DNA from: Deltaproteobacteria bacterium
GTDB lineage: Bacteria; Desulfobacterota; Syntrophia; Syntrophales; UBA5619
NCBI GenBank assembly: GCA_026388345.1
Contig: JAPLJY010000221.1
Coordinates: 1 to 6,541 of the forward strand
Length of the DNA stretch: 6,541 nt
Direction: 5' to 3'
Below the pieces are notes generated by a model. The model searched no databases, was not told the DNA's origin, and worked only from the letters and a program-made list of their open reading frames with translations. Shown piece by piece: positions 1 to 6,541 of this stretch; positions within the stretch are counted from its first letter, which is position 1; each line of letters starts with the position of its first letter. The position numbers and the translations under genes are program-made.

Positions 1-373
1 GCAGGTAGAGGCGGATGTCGAGGGCGATCTGGTCGTTCCGGCTCCGACCCGTGTGGAGTTTCCCGCCGGTCTCGCCGATCCGGGCGGTCAGGGCCTTCTC
101 GACGGCCATGTGAATGTCCTCATCGTCGGGGTGAAAGGCAAAGTTCCCCGCCTCGATGTCCGCCAGGATTCCCCGGAGGCCGGTCCGAATCGCCTTTGCC
201 TCTCCCTTCGCGATGATCCCCTGCTTTGCAAGCATCCGGGCGTGGGCGACGCTCCCCTCGATGTCGTACCGATAGAGGCGGCGGTCGTAGTGAATCGAAG
301 CAGTGAAGGCCTCCACCTCACGATCCGTCGGCTCGTTGAACCGCCCGCCCCAGGGCTTTTCGTCTTTCTTCAT
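1..373 (-). CDS. argH: Argininosuccinate lyase, N-terminal part (cut by window edge)
   Basis: Catalyses the last step of arginine synthesis, cleaving argininosuccinate to arginine and fumarate in the cytosol. Only the first 124 codons are present; the reading frame runs off the left edge, so the catalytic C-terminal parts cannot be judged. The visible part is diagnostic: KPWGGRF at residues 6-12 is the usual ArgH opening, DEDIHMAVE lies at 84-92, and HTGRSRNDQ at 107-115 is the conserved substrate-binding segment of the fumarase/aspartase superfamily as found in ArgH. The ATG at 373-371 is chosen because the family motif begins within a few residues of it and a GGTGAG Shine-Dalgarno (379-384) lies 5 nt upstream. 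It follows argG by 36 bp on the same strand and is the last visible gene of the arg cluster. Length of the full protein is unknown; the family is usually about 460 residues. Confidence 0.96.
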   Translation of the reverse strand, partial: MKKDEKPWGGRFNEPTDREVEAFTASIHYDRRLYRYDIEGSVAHARMLAKQGIIAKGEAKAIRTGLRGILADIEAGNFAFHPDDEDIHMAVEKALTARIGETGGKLHTGRSRNDQIALDIRLYL

Positions 374-378
374 CTTTG

Positions 379-384
379 CTCACC
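379..384 (-). promoter_or_regulatory. Ribosome binding site of argH
   Basis: GGTGAG on the minus strand, 5 nt before the argH ATG. It matches the 3' portion of the extended Shine-Dalgarno (GGAGGTGA) rather than the AGGAGG core, so it is moderate in strength. It supports the chosen argH start. Confidence 0.55.
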
Positions 385-402
385 GCTTATTCTTTTTCCA
401 CC

Positions 403-421
403 GCCCGGGTTACCCCCGGGC
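403..421 (-). repeat. Perfect inverted repeat (hairpin) over the argG stop codon
   Basis: Two perfectly complementary 7-base arms, GCCCGGG at 403-409 and CCCGGGC at 415-421, flank a 5-base loop. In the operon mRNA the loop reads GGTAA and contains the argG TAA stop. All stem pairs are G-C, so the hairpin should be stable. No run of T follows on either strand, so it is not a rho-independent terminator. A role in mRNA end protection or in tuning argH translation is possible but is inference. Confidence 0.6.
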
Positions 422-1621
422 ATTCATCATCGCCAGGATCCGGAGGCGCAGCGCGTTCAGGCGGATAAATCCCGTCGCATCCTTCTGGTCGAAAACCTTA
501 TCCTTCTCGAACGTCGCGAAGTCCTCGCTGTAGAGGGAAAGTGGGGATTTCCTCCCGACGACGATGCAGTTCCCCTTGTAGAGCTTCAACCTTGCGGTTC
601 CCGTCACGCGTCCCTGCGTATCGTCGATGAACCGCTGGAGGACCTCCATCTCCGGGGCATACCAGAAGCCGTTGTAGACGAGCTGCGCGTACTTGGGAAT
701 CAGGGAATCCCGCATCATCATGACCTCGCGGTCCATCGTGATCGATTCGACGGCGCGGTGCGCAGCCCAAAGGGCGGTTCCGCCCGGCGTCTCGTAGACC
801 CCGCGCGATTTCATGCCGACGAAACGGTTCTCGACCATGTCCATGCGGCCGATCCCGTTCGCCCCGGCGATCGCGTTCATGTGATCCAGAAGTACGGCCG
901 GGGTCATGGCCACTCCGTCCACGGAGACGGGGGTTCCTTTTTCAAAACGGATCTCCACGTAGGTCGGCCGGTCCGGCGCCGCCTCCGGGGAAACGGTGAG
1001 AACGAACATGTCCTCCTTCGGCTCCGCCCAGGGGTCCTCGAGAATTCCCCCCTCGTGGGAGATGTGGAGCAGGTTCCGGTCGCTGCTGTAGGGCTTCTCG
1101 CGCGTCAGCGGGATGGGAATACCGTGCTTCTCCGCATAATCGATCATCGAGGCGCGCGAATCGAACGTCCAGTGCTCGTCCTTCCAGGCCGAGATGATCC
1201 GGATCGCCGGATTGAGGGCCATGTAGGTCAGCTCGAAGCGCACCTGGTCGTTCCCCTTCCCCGTGGCTCCGTGACAGACCGCATCGGCGCCCTCCATCTT
1301 CGCAATCTCGAGCTGCCGCTTGGCGATCAGCGGCCTCGCGAGGGAGGTCCCCAGAAGATAGGTCCCCTCGTAAATCGCATTCGCCCGGAGGGCCGGAAAA
1401 ACGAAATCCCGGGCGAATTCCTCACGGAGATCGTCGATGTAGATCTTCGCGGCCCCGGTTTTGATTGCCTTTTCCCGGAGTCCCGACAACTCCTCCTTCT
1501 GGCCCACATCCGCAGCGAAGCAGACCACCTCGCACCGGTAGGTTTCGATCAGCCACCTCACGATCACGGACGTATCCAGTCCTCCCGAATAGGCGAGAAC
1601 GACCTTCTTCACCTCGTTCAC
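410..1621 (-). CDS. argG: Argininosuccinate synthase
   Basis: Condenses citrulline and aspartate with ATP hydrolysis to AMP and pyrophosphate, giving argininosuccinate; cytosolic, normally a tetramer. The protein has 403 residues, the usual size for the short (type 1) bacterial ArgG. The N-type ATP pyrophosphatase P-loop SGGLDTS is at residues 12-18, [18 protein letters not shown] at 84-101, [14 protein letters not shown] at 117-130 and [19 protein letters not shown] around 179-197; these are ATP, aspartate and citrulline binding segments of the family. The start codon is GTG, not ATG: a strong AAGGAGG (1631-1637) sits 9 nt upstream, and the protein begins just before the beta strand that leads into the P-loop. 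The argF stop lies inside the same Shine-Dalgarno, so translation of argG is probably coupled to argF. The gene ends in a stop codon placed in a hairpin loop. Nothing is missing or truncated. Confidence 0.98.
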   Translation of the reverse strand: MNEVKKVVLAYSGGLDTSVIVRWLIETYRCEVVCFAADVGQKEELSGLREKAIKTGAAKIYIDDLREEFARDFVFPALRANAIYEGTYLLGTSLARPLIAKRQLEIAKMEGADAVCHGATGKGNDQVRFELTYMALNPAIRIISAWKDEHWTFDSRASMIDYAEKHGIPIPLTREKPYSSDRNLLHISHEGGILEDPWAEPKEDMFVLTVSPEAAPDRPTYVEIRFEKGTPVSVDGVAMTPAVLLDHMNAIAGANGIGRMDMVENRFVGMKSRGVYETPGGTALWAAHRAVESITMDREVMMMRDSLIPKYAQLVYNGFWYAPEMEVLQRFIDDTQGRVTGTARLKLYKGNCIVVGRKSPLSLYSEDFATFEKDKVFDQKDATGFIRLNALRLRILAMMNARG

Positions 1622-1630
1622 GATTTAAAT

Positions 1631-1638
1631 CCTCCTTA
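1631..1638 (-). promoter_or_regulatory. argG ribosome binding site fused to the argF stop
   Basis: On the minus strand the sequence TAAGGAGG combines the argF stop codon (TAA, 1636-1638) with a near-perfect Shine-Dalgarno (AAGGAGG, 1631-1637), 9 nt before the GTG start of argG. It decides the non-ATG argG start and implies that a ribosome terminating on argF sits directly on the argG loading site. Confidence 0.85.
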
Positions 1639-2547
1639 GCGCATCAAGATTTCCATCACGGCCTTCTGGACGTGCAGGCGGTTCTCCGCCTCATCGATGA
1701 CGACGGAGCGGGGGCCGTCGATCACCTCCGCCGTGATCTCCTCGCCCCGGTGGGCGGGCAGGCAGTGCATGACGAGCACGTTCTTTCTCGCCCGTTCGAT
1801 CAGGGCCTGATTGACCTGGTAGCCCTGAAACCGCTTCATCTTTTCGTCCCGTTCGGCCTCCTGCCCCATGCTGACCCAGACATCCGTATAGATGACGTCG
1901 GCATCCCGGACCGCCTCCGCCGGATCCCGGTGGAGAACGACCCCGGCGGGCGCCTCGGCCATCCCCCGCGTCAGGATCGCCGCGTCCGGATCATACCCGT
2001 CGGGGCATGCCAGGTCAAGGTGAAACGGCAGTTTCGCCGCGGCGTTGATCCAGGAATTCGCCATGTTGTTCCCGTCGCCGACATAGGCGACCTTCAGTCC
2101 CTCGTAGCCGCCCCGCTTTTCGATGATCGTGAACAGGTCACCCAGAAGCTGGCAGGGGTGGAGGAGATCGGTCAGGCCGTTGATCACCGGAATCGTTGCA
2201 TAACGGGCAAATTCCTCCACGGATTCCTGGGAAAAGGTCCGGATCATGATTCCGTTGAGATAGCAGGACATGATCCGCGCGGTATCGGAGATAATCTCCC
2301 CGCGGCCGAGCTGCGTATCCCGTCTGCTGAGAAACAGCGCGATCCCTCCCAACTGGAACATTCCGACTTCAAAGGATATCCGCGTCCTCGTTGAGGATTT
2401 ATCGAAGATCATCCCCAGGGTCTTCCCCTTCAAAGGGGCAGAATCCTTCCCCTCCCGGAGCAGCCGCTTCAGGCGGCGCGCCCCTTCGAAAATGGATTCA
2501 TAATCGTCCCGATCAAGGTCGTATTCGCTGAGCAGATCCTTTTTCAT
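1636..2547 (-). CDS. argF: Ornithine carbamoyltransferase (anabolic)
   Basis: Transfers the carbamoyl group from carbamoyl phosphate to ornithine, giving citrulline; cytosolic, trimeric in most bacteria. The 303-residue protein is of normal length. The carbamoyl-phosphate-binding STRTR motif is at residues 52-56, HPCQ at 130-133, the dinucleotide-like turn DGNNMANS at 158-165, the ornithine-contacting SMGQE loop at 226-230, and the catalytic HCLPAHRGEE segment at 261-270. The HCLP cysteine and SMG loop indicate an ornithine rather than an aspartate or acetylornithine enzyme. Its ATG overlaps the argD stop in an ATGA arrangement, with a GGAGGG sequence inside the argD 3' end only 3 nt upstream of the ATG, so translation is coupled to argD. 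Its own stop is embedded in the argG Shine-Dalgarno. The anabolic assignment rests on context (argB, argD, argG and argH neighbours; no arcA or arcC). Confidence 0.98.
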   Translation of the reverse strand: MKKDLLSEYDLDRDDYESIFEGARRLKRLLREGKDSAPLKGKTLGMIFDKSSTRTRISFEVGMFQLGGIALFLSRRDTQLGRGEIISDTARIMSCYLNGIMIRTFSQESVEEFARYATIPVINGLTDLLHPCQLLGDLFTIIEKRGGYEGLKVAYVGDGNNMANSWINAAAKLPFHLDLACPDGYDPDAAILTRGMAEAPAGVVLHRDPAEAVRDADVIYTDVWVSMGQEAERDEKMKRFQGYQVNQALIERARKNVLVMHCLPAHRGEEITAEVIDGPRSVVIDEAENRLHVQKAVMEILMR

Positions 2548-2556
2548 TTTCCCTCC
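2544..2556 (-). promoter_or_regulatory. argD-argF ATGA overlap with ribosome binding site
   Basis: The argF ATG (2547-2545) shares four bases with the argD TGA stop (2546-2544). A GGAGGG at 2551-2556, within the last argD codons (Leu-Glu-Gly-Lys), lies 3 nt before the ATG. The spacing is short, which fits re-initiation by terminating ribosomes rather than independent loading. Confidence 0.75.
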
Positions 2557-3731
2557 AGCGCCTCATCGAGTATCCCCACGGCCTTGTCTACATCCGGACG
2601 GGTCAGGATCAGGGGCGGGACAAAACGCAGCACATTCCCGTTCGTGCAGTTGATGAGAAGCCCTTTTTCCATGCACTTCAGAACAAACTCCGCCCCGGGC
2701 ACGGTCAGTTCGACGGCAAGGATCAGCCCCCGTCCGCGGACCTCCCGGATCCGGGTATGTTTTTCCTTCAATTCTCCGAGCCGGGAGAGAAAATACGCAC
2801 CCACCTTCCGGCAGTTCTCGAGGATCCCCTCTTCCAGGATGGTTTCCAGCGTGGCCATAGCAGCAGAGCAGGCCAGAGGATTGCCGCCGAAGGTCGATCC
2901 GTGGCTCCCCGGGACGAAGGCTGCGGCGATCTTCTCCTTCGCCAAAAGCGCCCCGATGGGAAAGCCGTTCCCCAGCGCCTTCGCCAGCGTGATCATGTCC
3001 GGTATCACATCCTCGTGTTCGCAGGCAAAGAGCGTCCCTGTCCGGCCGATTCCCGTCTGGACCTCGTCGGCGATCATCAGGAGCCCCTTCTCGTCGCAGA
3101 TCCGGCGCACCCCCTGGAGATACCCGGGAGCGGGAATGACGACGCCGCTCTCCCCCTGGATCGGTTCGACCAGGACGCCGCAGGTCTTCTCCGTCACGGC
3201 CGCCTCCAGCGCCGGAAGGTCATTGTAAGGGACATACCGGAATCCCTCCGGAAGCGGTGCAAAGCCGACATGAAATCTCGGCTGCGCCGTCGCTGTCACG
3301 GTAGCCAGCGTCCGGCCGTGGAAGGAGTCCTGCATCGTGATCAGTTCGTATCGCCCCTGCATGTTTTCCGAGGCGTATTTCCGGGCAAGCTTGATCGCCG
3401 CCTCGTTGGCCTCCGCCCCACTGTTGCAGAAAAACGCCTTGTCGAACGGAGAATTCTCCACGAGAAGGCGCGCCAGAAGGATCTGCGGCGCGATATGGTA
3501 GAGGTTCGAGACGTGGAAAAGGTTCTCCGCCTGCTCCTTGATCGCGGCGACGACCCCGGGATGGGCATGGCCGAGCGCGCAGACGGCGATCCCCGCGACC
3601 AGATCGAGATAGCAGCGGCCGTCGCTGTCCCAGACATGAACGCCCAGTCCCCTTGTCAAGACGATGGGAAAACGCTTGTAGGTCGACATGATGTAGCGAT
3701 CGGACAGATCGATCCATTCCTGTGTGCTCAT
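2544..3731 (-). CDS. argD: Acetylornithine aminotransferase (class III, PLP-dependent)
   Basis: Transaminates N-acetylglutamate semialdehyde with glutamate to N-acetylornithine; in many bacteria the same enzyme also serves as succinyldiaminopimelate aminotransferase in lysine synthesis. With the start at 3731 the protein has 395 residues, the usual ArgD size. It shows SGAEANE at residues 104-110 (PLP phosphate binding), FHGRT at 137-141, ADEVQTG at 221-227 with the PLP-pyridine Asp222, the Schiff-base lysine Lys251 in TLAKALGNGFPIGA, and HGSTFGGNP at 278-285. An in-frame ATG 54 bases upstream (3785) would add 18 residues, but these are encoded by a repeat-like element and have no ArgD character, whereas the 3731 ATG has AAAGGGG (3740-3746) 8 nt upstream. 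The gene is 159 bp from argB, the widest gap in the window, and overlaps argF by four bases. Confidence 0.96.
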   Translation of the reverse strand: MSTQEWIDLSDRYIMSTYKRFPIVLTRGLGVHVWDSDGRCYLDLVAGIAVCALGHAHPGVVAAIKEQAENLFHVSNLYHIAPQILLARLLVENSPFDKAFFCNSGAEANEAAIKLARKYASENMQGRYELITMQDSFHGRTLATVTATAQPRFHVGFAPLPEGFRYVPYNDLPALEAAVTEKTCGVLVEPIQGESGVVIPAPGYLQGVRRICDEKGLLMIADEVQTGIGRTGTLFACEHEDVIPDMITLAKALGNGFPIGALLAKEKIAAAFVPGSHGSTFGGNPLACSAAMATLETILEEGILENCRKVGAYFLSRLGELKEKHTRIREVRGRGLILAVELTVPGAEFVLKCMEKGLLINCTNGNVLRFVPPLILTRPDVDKAVGILDEALEGK

Positions 3732-3739
3732 CTTTCTTA

Positions 3740-3746
3740 CCCCTTT
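3740..3746 (-). promoter_or_regulatory. Ribosome binding site that sets the argD start
   Basis: AAAGGGG on the minus strand, 8 nt before the ATG at 3731-3729. The competing upstream ATG at 3785 has no purine-rich Shine-Dalgarno (the bases before it are GACATTTTTG), so this site decides in favour of the shorter ArgD. Confidence 0.7.
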
Positions 3747-3752
3747 AGCAGC

Positions 3753-3890
3753 ATATTGAAAAAGTCTCTTTTGCAGGCTGTTCAAAAATGTCCGGATGCA
3801 AGGCCCCCGACATCCTGAGCCGTGAGGCGTACTTTATGGTACGTTGAACGGTGAAGGATGAGGGAAACTTGAGCAGATGGGCGTTTCAGC

Positions 3891-3891
<1 letters not shown>
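3753..3891. repeat. Palindromic repeat-like intergenic element between argB and argD
   Basis: Almost the whole 159-bp argB-argD gap is a non-coding, imperfectly palindromic block. It starts near a TTGAAAAAG / CTTTTGCAGGCTGTTCAAAAATG segment, has a central stem-loop (3811-3860) and ends at GGGCGTTTCAGCC, which runs into the argB stop. The edges share GGCTG (3776-3780) and its complement CAGCC (3887-3891) as outer inverted repeats. The text resembles dispersed intergenic elements I recall from Deltaproteobacteria (a GCAGGCTGTTCAAAAATGTC head, a paired GTAC core, and a GCGTTT..CAGCC tail), but copy number cannot be seen because only one copy lies here. No open reading frame or transposase is inside, so if mobile it would depend on proteins encoded elsewhere. 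The exact edges are uncertain by several bases. Confidence 0.6.
3811..3860 (+). repeat. Central 22-nt-arm stem-loop with two tandem G.A internal loops
   Basis: Arms 3811-3832 and 3839-3860 pair around a 6-base loop TTTATG. Read as plus-strand nucleic acid there are 15 Watson-Crick pairs, 3 G-T/U wobbles (3819:3852, 3826:3845, 3827:3844) and two 2x2 internal loops. Both internal loops are GA opposite GA (3817-3818 with 3853-3854; 3824-3825 with 3846-3847), the tandem G.A mismatch known to form sheared pairs. On the operon strand the three wobbles become A-C mismatches and the loops become TC/TC, so the fold is weaker there. This is direct base counting; folding energy was not computed. Confidence 0.7.
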
Positions 3892-4871
<980 letters not shown>

Positions 4872-6254
4872 CTACAATATGTACCGGCTCAGATCCTCAT
4901 CGTCGACGATCTCGTCCAATTGGTCGGATACATAATCGGCGTCGATCACCACCTCCTGACCCCGCATCTCCGGGGCATCAAAGGAAATCTCGTCGAGGAG
5001 GCTCTCCATGATCGTGTAGAGACGCCGCGCCCCGATGTTCTCCATCCGGTCGTTCACCAGCGTCGCCGTCTCCGCGATCGCGGCGATCGCATCCTCCGTA
5101 AAGGTGATCCGGACCCCTTCGGTTGCCATCATCTCCGTGTACTGCTTGACGAGGGCGCTTTGGGGCTCGGTGAGGATCCGGATGAATTCGTCCCTGCCCA
5201 GGGAGTTGAGTTCCACGCGGATGGGAAAACGCCCCTGGAGCTCCGGGATCAGATCCGACGGCTTCGTCGCGGTGAACGCCCCGGCCGCAATGAACAGGAC
5301 GTGGTCGGTCCGCACCATCCCGTAGCGGGTATTCACGGTGGATCCCTCAACGATCGGTAGGAGGTCCCGCTGCACCCCCTCCCGCGAGACGTCCGGGCCG
5401 TGCGTCCCGTCGCCCCCCACGATCTTGTCGATCTCGTCGAGGAAGACGATCCCCGACTGCTCGACCCGTTCGATGGCCGTCTTGGTCACCTTTTCCATGT
5501 CCACAAGCCGCTGCGCCTCCTCCTCGGCAAGGATCTCCAGCGCCTCGGGGACCTTCACCCGCCGCTTTTTCTTCTTCTGCGGGAAGAGGTTTCCCAGCAT
5601 GTCCTTGACGTTGAGCCCCATATCCTCCATGCCGGCGGAGGAGAAGATCTCGACCATCGGCCCGCTCCGGACCTCGGCCGTCTCGATCTCAACAAAACGT
5701 CCGCTTAGGCGTCCCTCGTGGAGGAGGCGCCGGAGTTTCTCGCGGGTCGTATCCTGCTCGGGAACGTACTCCGCCTCGATCGTCGTCCCGTTTCCATCGG
5801 CAATCATGTCCGCCACCTTCTTTTCCGCCGGTTTCGGCGGGAGGAGGATGTCGAGGAGCCGGTCTTCCGCCAGTTCCGCGGCCTTTACACGAACGCGGCT
5901 CTGCTCCTCCGACTTGACCATGCCGATCGCGAGCTCCACCAGATCGCGGACCATCGATTCCACATCCCGCCCCACATAGCCCACCTCGGTGAACTTTGAC
6001 GCCTCGACCTTGATGAAGGGAGAGTTATCCAACTTCGCGAGCCTGCGTGCGATCTCGGTCTTGCCCACGCCGGTGGGTCCGATCATGATGATGTTCTTCG
6101 GGGAGATCTCCTCCCCCAACTCCTTCGACACATTCTGGCGGCGCCAGCGGTTCCGCAGCGCAATCGCGACGGCCCGCTTGGCCTCCTGTTGTCCGATGAT
6201 GTACTGATCCAGTTTTTCGACAATCTTTCTCGGTGTTAAATCATCCGGTGACAT
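4872..6254 (-). CDS. hslU: HslU (ClpY), ATPase subunit of the HslUV protease
   Basis: AAA+ unfoldase that recognises substrates, unfolds them with ATP and feeds them to the HslV peptidase; cytosolic hexamer. The 460 residues are normal or slightly long for the family. The N-terminal [16 protein letters not shown] is typical; Walker A GPTGVGKT is at 59-66, the pore loop GYVGRD at 92-97, the variable intermediate (I) domain spans roughly 110-240 and includes a basic run KKKKRR at 227-232, Walker B VFLDEIDK is at 270-277, and the sensor-2 segment GARRL is at 409-413. The conserved C-terminal tail DLSRYIL (454-460), which inserts between HslV subunits to activate them, is intact. The ATG at 6254 lies 2 bp after the hslV stop, with an AAAAAGGG ribosome binding site inside the hslV 3' end. 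The pair is clearly co-transcribed; linkage to argB downstream is by same-strand proximity. Confidence 0.98.
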   Translation of the reverse strand: MSPDDLTPRKIVEKLDQYIIGQQEAKRAVAIALRNRWRRQNVSKELGEEISPKNIIMIGPTGVGKTEIARRLAKLDNSPFIKVEASKFTEVGYVGRDVESMVRDLVELAIGMVKSEEQSRVRVKAAELAEDRLLDILLPPKPAEKKVADMIADGNGTTIEAEYVPEQDTTREKLRRLLHEGRLSGRFVEIETAEVRSGPMVEIFSSAGMEDMGLNVKDMLGNLFPQKKKKRRVKVPEALEILAEEEAQRLVDMEKVTKTAIERVEQSGIVFLDEIDKIVGGDGTHGPDVSREGVQRDLLPIVEGSTVNTRYGMVRTDHVLFIAAGAFTATKPSDLIPELQGRFPIRVELNSLGRDEFIRILTEPQSALVKQYTEMMATEGVRITFTEDAIAAIAETATLVNDRMENIGARRLYTIMESLLDEISFDAPEMRGQEVVIDADYVSDQLDEIVDDEDLSRYIL

Positions 6255-6256
6255 GG

Positions 6257-6541
6257 CTACCCTTTTTCCTTATCCTTCGTGGATTTTTCTTCCGTTTCTT
6301 CTTCGAGATCGATCTCCTCCACGGTAATGTGGTCGTTCGTATAGATGCAGATCTCGGAGGCGATTTTCACGGATTCCCGCGCGATCTCCGTCGCCGTGAG
6401 CTCGGAATAGCGGACCATCGCCCGGGCCGCCGCGAGGGCATACGGTCCGCCCGAACCGATGGCCATGACGTTATCGTCCGACTCGATTACGTCGCCGTTC
6501 CCGGAGATGATCAGAAACGAATCCCGGCTGACGGCAATCAT
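6257..6541 (-). CDS. hslV: HslV (ClpQ) peptidase, C-terminal half (cut by window edge)
   Basis: Threonine peptidase of the HslUV protease, related to the proteasome beta subunit. Only the last 94 codons are present; the N-terminal catalytic Thr and the first half lie beyond the right edge. The ATG at the very edge is an internal Met, aligning with the family segment LLAVAD (here MIAVSR). Recognisable segments are [32 protein letters not shown], the helix with [30 protein letters not shown], all characteristic of HslV rather than the 20S beta subunit. After ITVEEI the protein continues for about 17 more residues in a charged, low-complexity Glu/Lys/Thr tail, whereas the E. coli protein ends soon after the equivalent point. 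The hslU ribosome binding site is encoded within the end of this tail. Confidence 0.95.
   Translation of the reverse strand: MIAVSRDSFLIISGNGDVIESDDNVMAIGSGGPYALAAARAMVRYSELTATEIARESVKIASEICIYTNDHITVEEIDLEEETEEKSTKDKEKG
6260..6271 (-). promoter_or_regulatory. Ribosome binding region of hslU inside hslV
   Basis: Minus-strand AAGGAAAAAGGG, encoding the last hslV residues (Lys-Glu-Lys-Gly), ends 5 nt before the hslU ATG and contains AGGG next to the hslV TAG stop. It fits coupled translation of the two protease subunits. Confidence 0.5.

Noticed and set aside
403..421. Rho-independent terminator after argG
   Set aside because: The stem is perfect but no T tract follows on either strand, and argH with a ribosome binding site begins 30 bases later.
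53..1639. A 528-codon open frame on the plus strand, antisense to argG and argH
   Set aside because: It is the shadow of GC-rich codons in argG/argH; the minus-strand proteins carry full family motifs, while this translation is Arg/Pro/His-rich without recognisable domains or a ribosome binding site.
3756..3790. Sigma-70-like promoter within the repeat element (TTGAAA on plus, TTGAAC on minus)
   Set aside because: Neither -35-like hexamer has a credible TATAAT-like hexamer at 16-18 bp.
5074..5090. Two GCGATCGC octamers 9 bases apart (HIP1-like) including the 12-bp palindrome CCGCGATCGCGG
   Set aside because: They lie in hslU and encode an Ala-Ile-Ala-Ala-Ile-Ala run (residues about 389-394); the codons explain them and no further copies give a pattern.

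Overview
This window is a compact, wholly minus-strand gene cluster. Read in the direction of transcription (from high to low coordinates) it runs hslV (3' half only), hslU, argB, argD, argF, argG, argH (5' part only). Every gene is recognisable from classical motifs and no frame is broken. The high G+C content, the join of hslVU to a block of arginine genes, and the type of the intergenic repeat between argB and argD suggest a deltaproteobacterium in the broad sense (Desulfobacterota, Syntrophus- or Geobacter-like). That placement is inference from remembered gene order and repeat type, not from a search.

Right part (4872-6541): HslV peptidase C-terminal half and the complete HslU ATPase, the ATP-dependent two-component protease, separated by 2 bp. 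Middle and left (1-4781): argB (N-acetylglutamate kinase), argD (acetylornithine aminotransferase), argF (ornithine carbamoyltransferase), argG (argininosuccinate synthase) and argH (argininosuccinate lyase). Together these phosphorylate N-acetylglutamate, transaminate the semialdehyde to acetylornithine, and convert ornithine to arginine by way of citrulline and argininosuccinate. The reductase (argC), the deacetylating step (argJ/argE) and the N-acetylglutamate synthase are not in the window and must lie elsewhere.

Packing is tight: the argD stop overlaps the argF start (ATGA), the argF stop is fused to the argG Shine-Dalgarno, and hslV-hslU are 2 bp apart. The looser joints are 36 bp (argG-argH, with a perfect 7-bp hairpin over the argG stop), 90 bp (hslU-argB, no convincing promoter or terminator seen) and 159 bp (argB-argD). 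The last gap is filled by a palindromic repeat-like element, the only non-genic structure of real interest. No gene-free stretch exceeds 300 bases. No tRNA, rRNA, CRISPR array, transposase, rho-independent terminator or convincing promoter was seen; the operon promoter is presumably upstream of hslV, outside the window.

The window is mostly ordinary core metabolism and I see no new multi-gene system. The best leads are the argB-argD element, whose best fold belongs to the strand opposite the operon and contains two evenly spaced tandem G.A modules, and its effect on the apparent start of argD.
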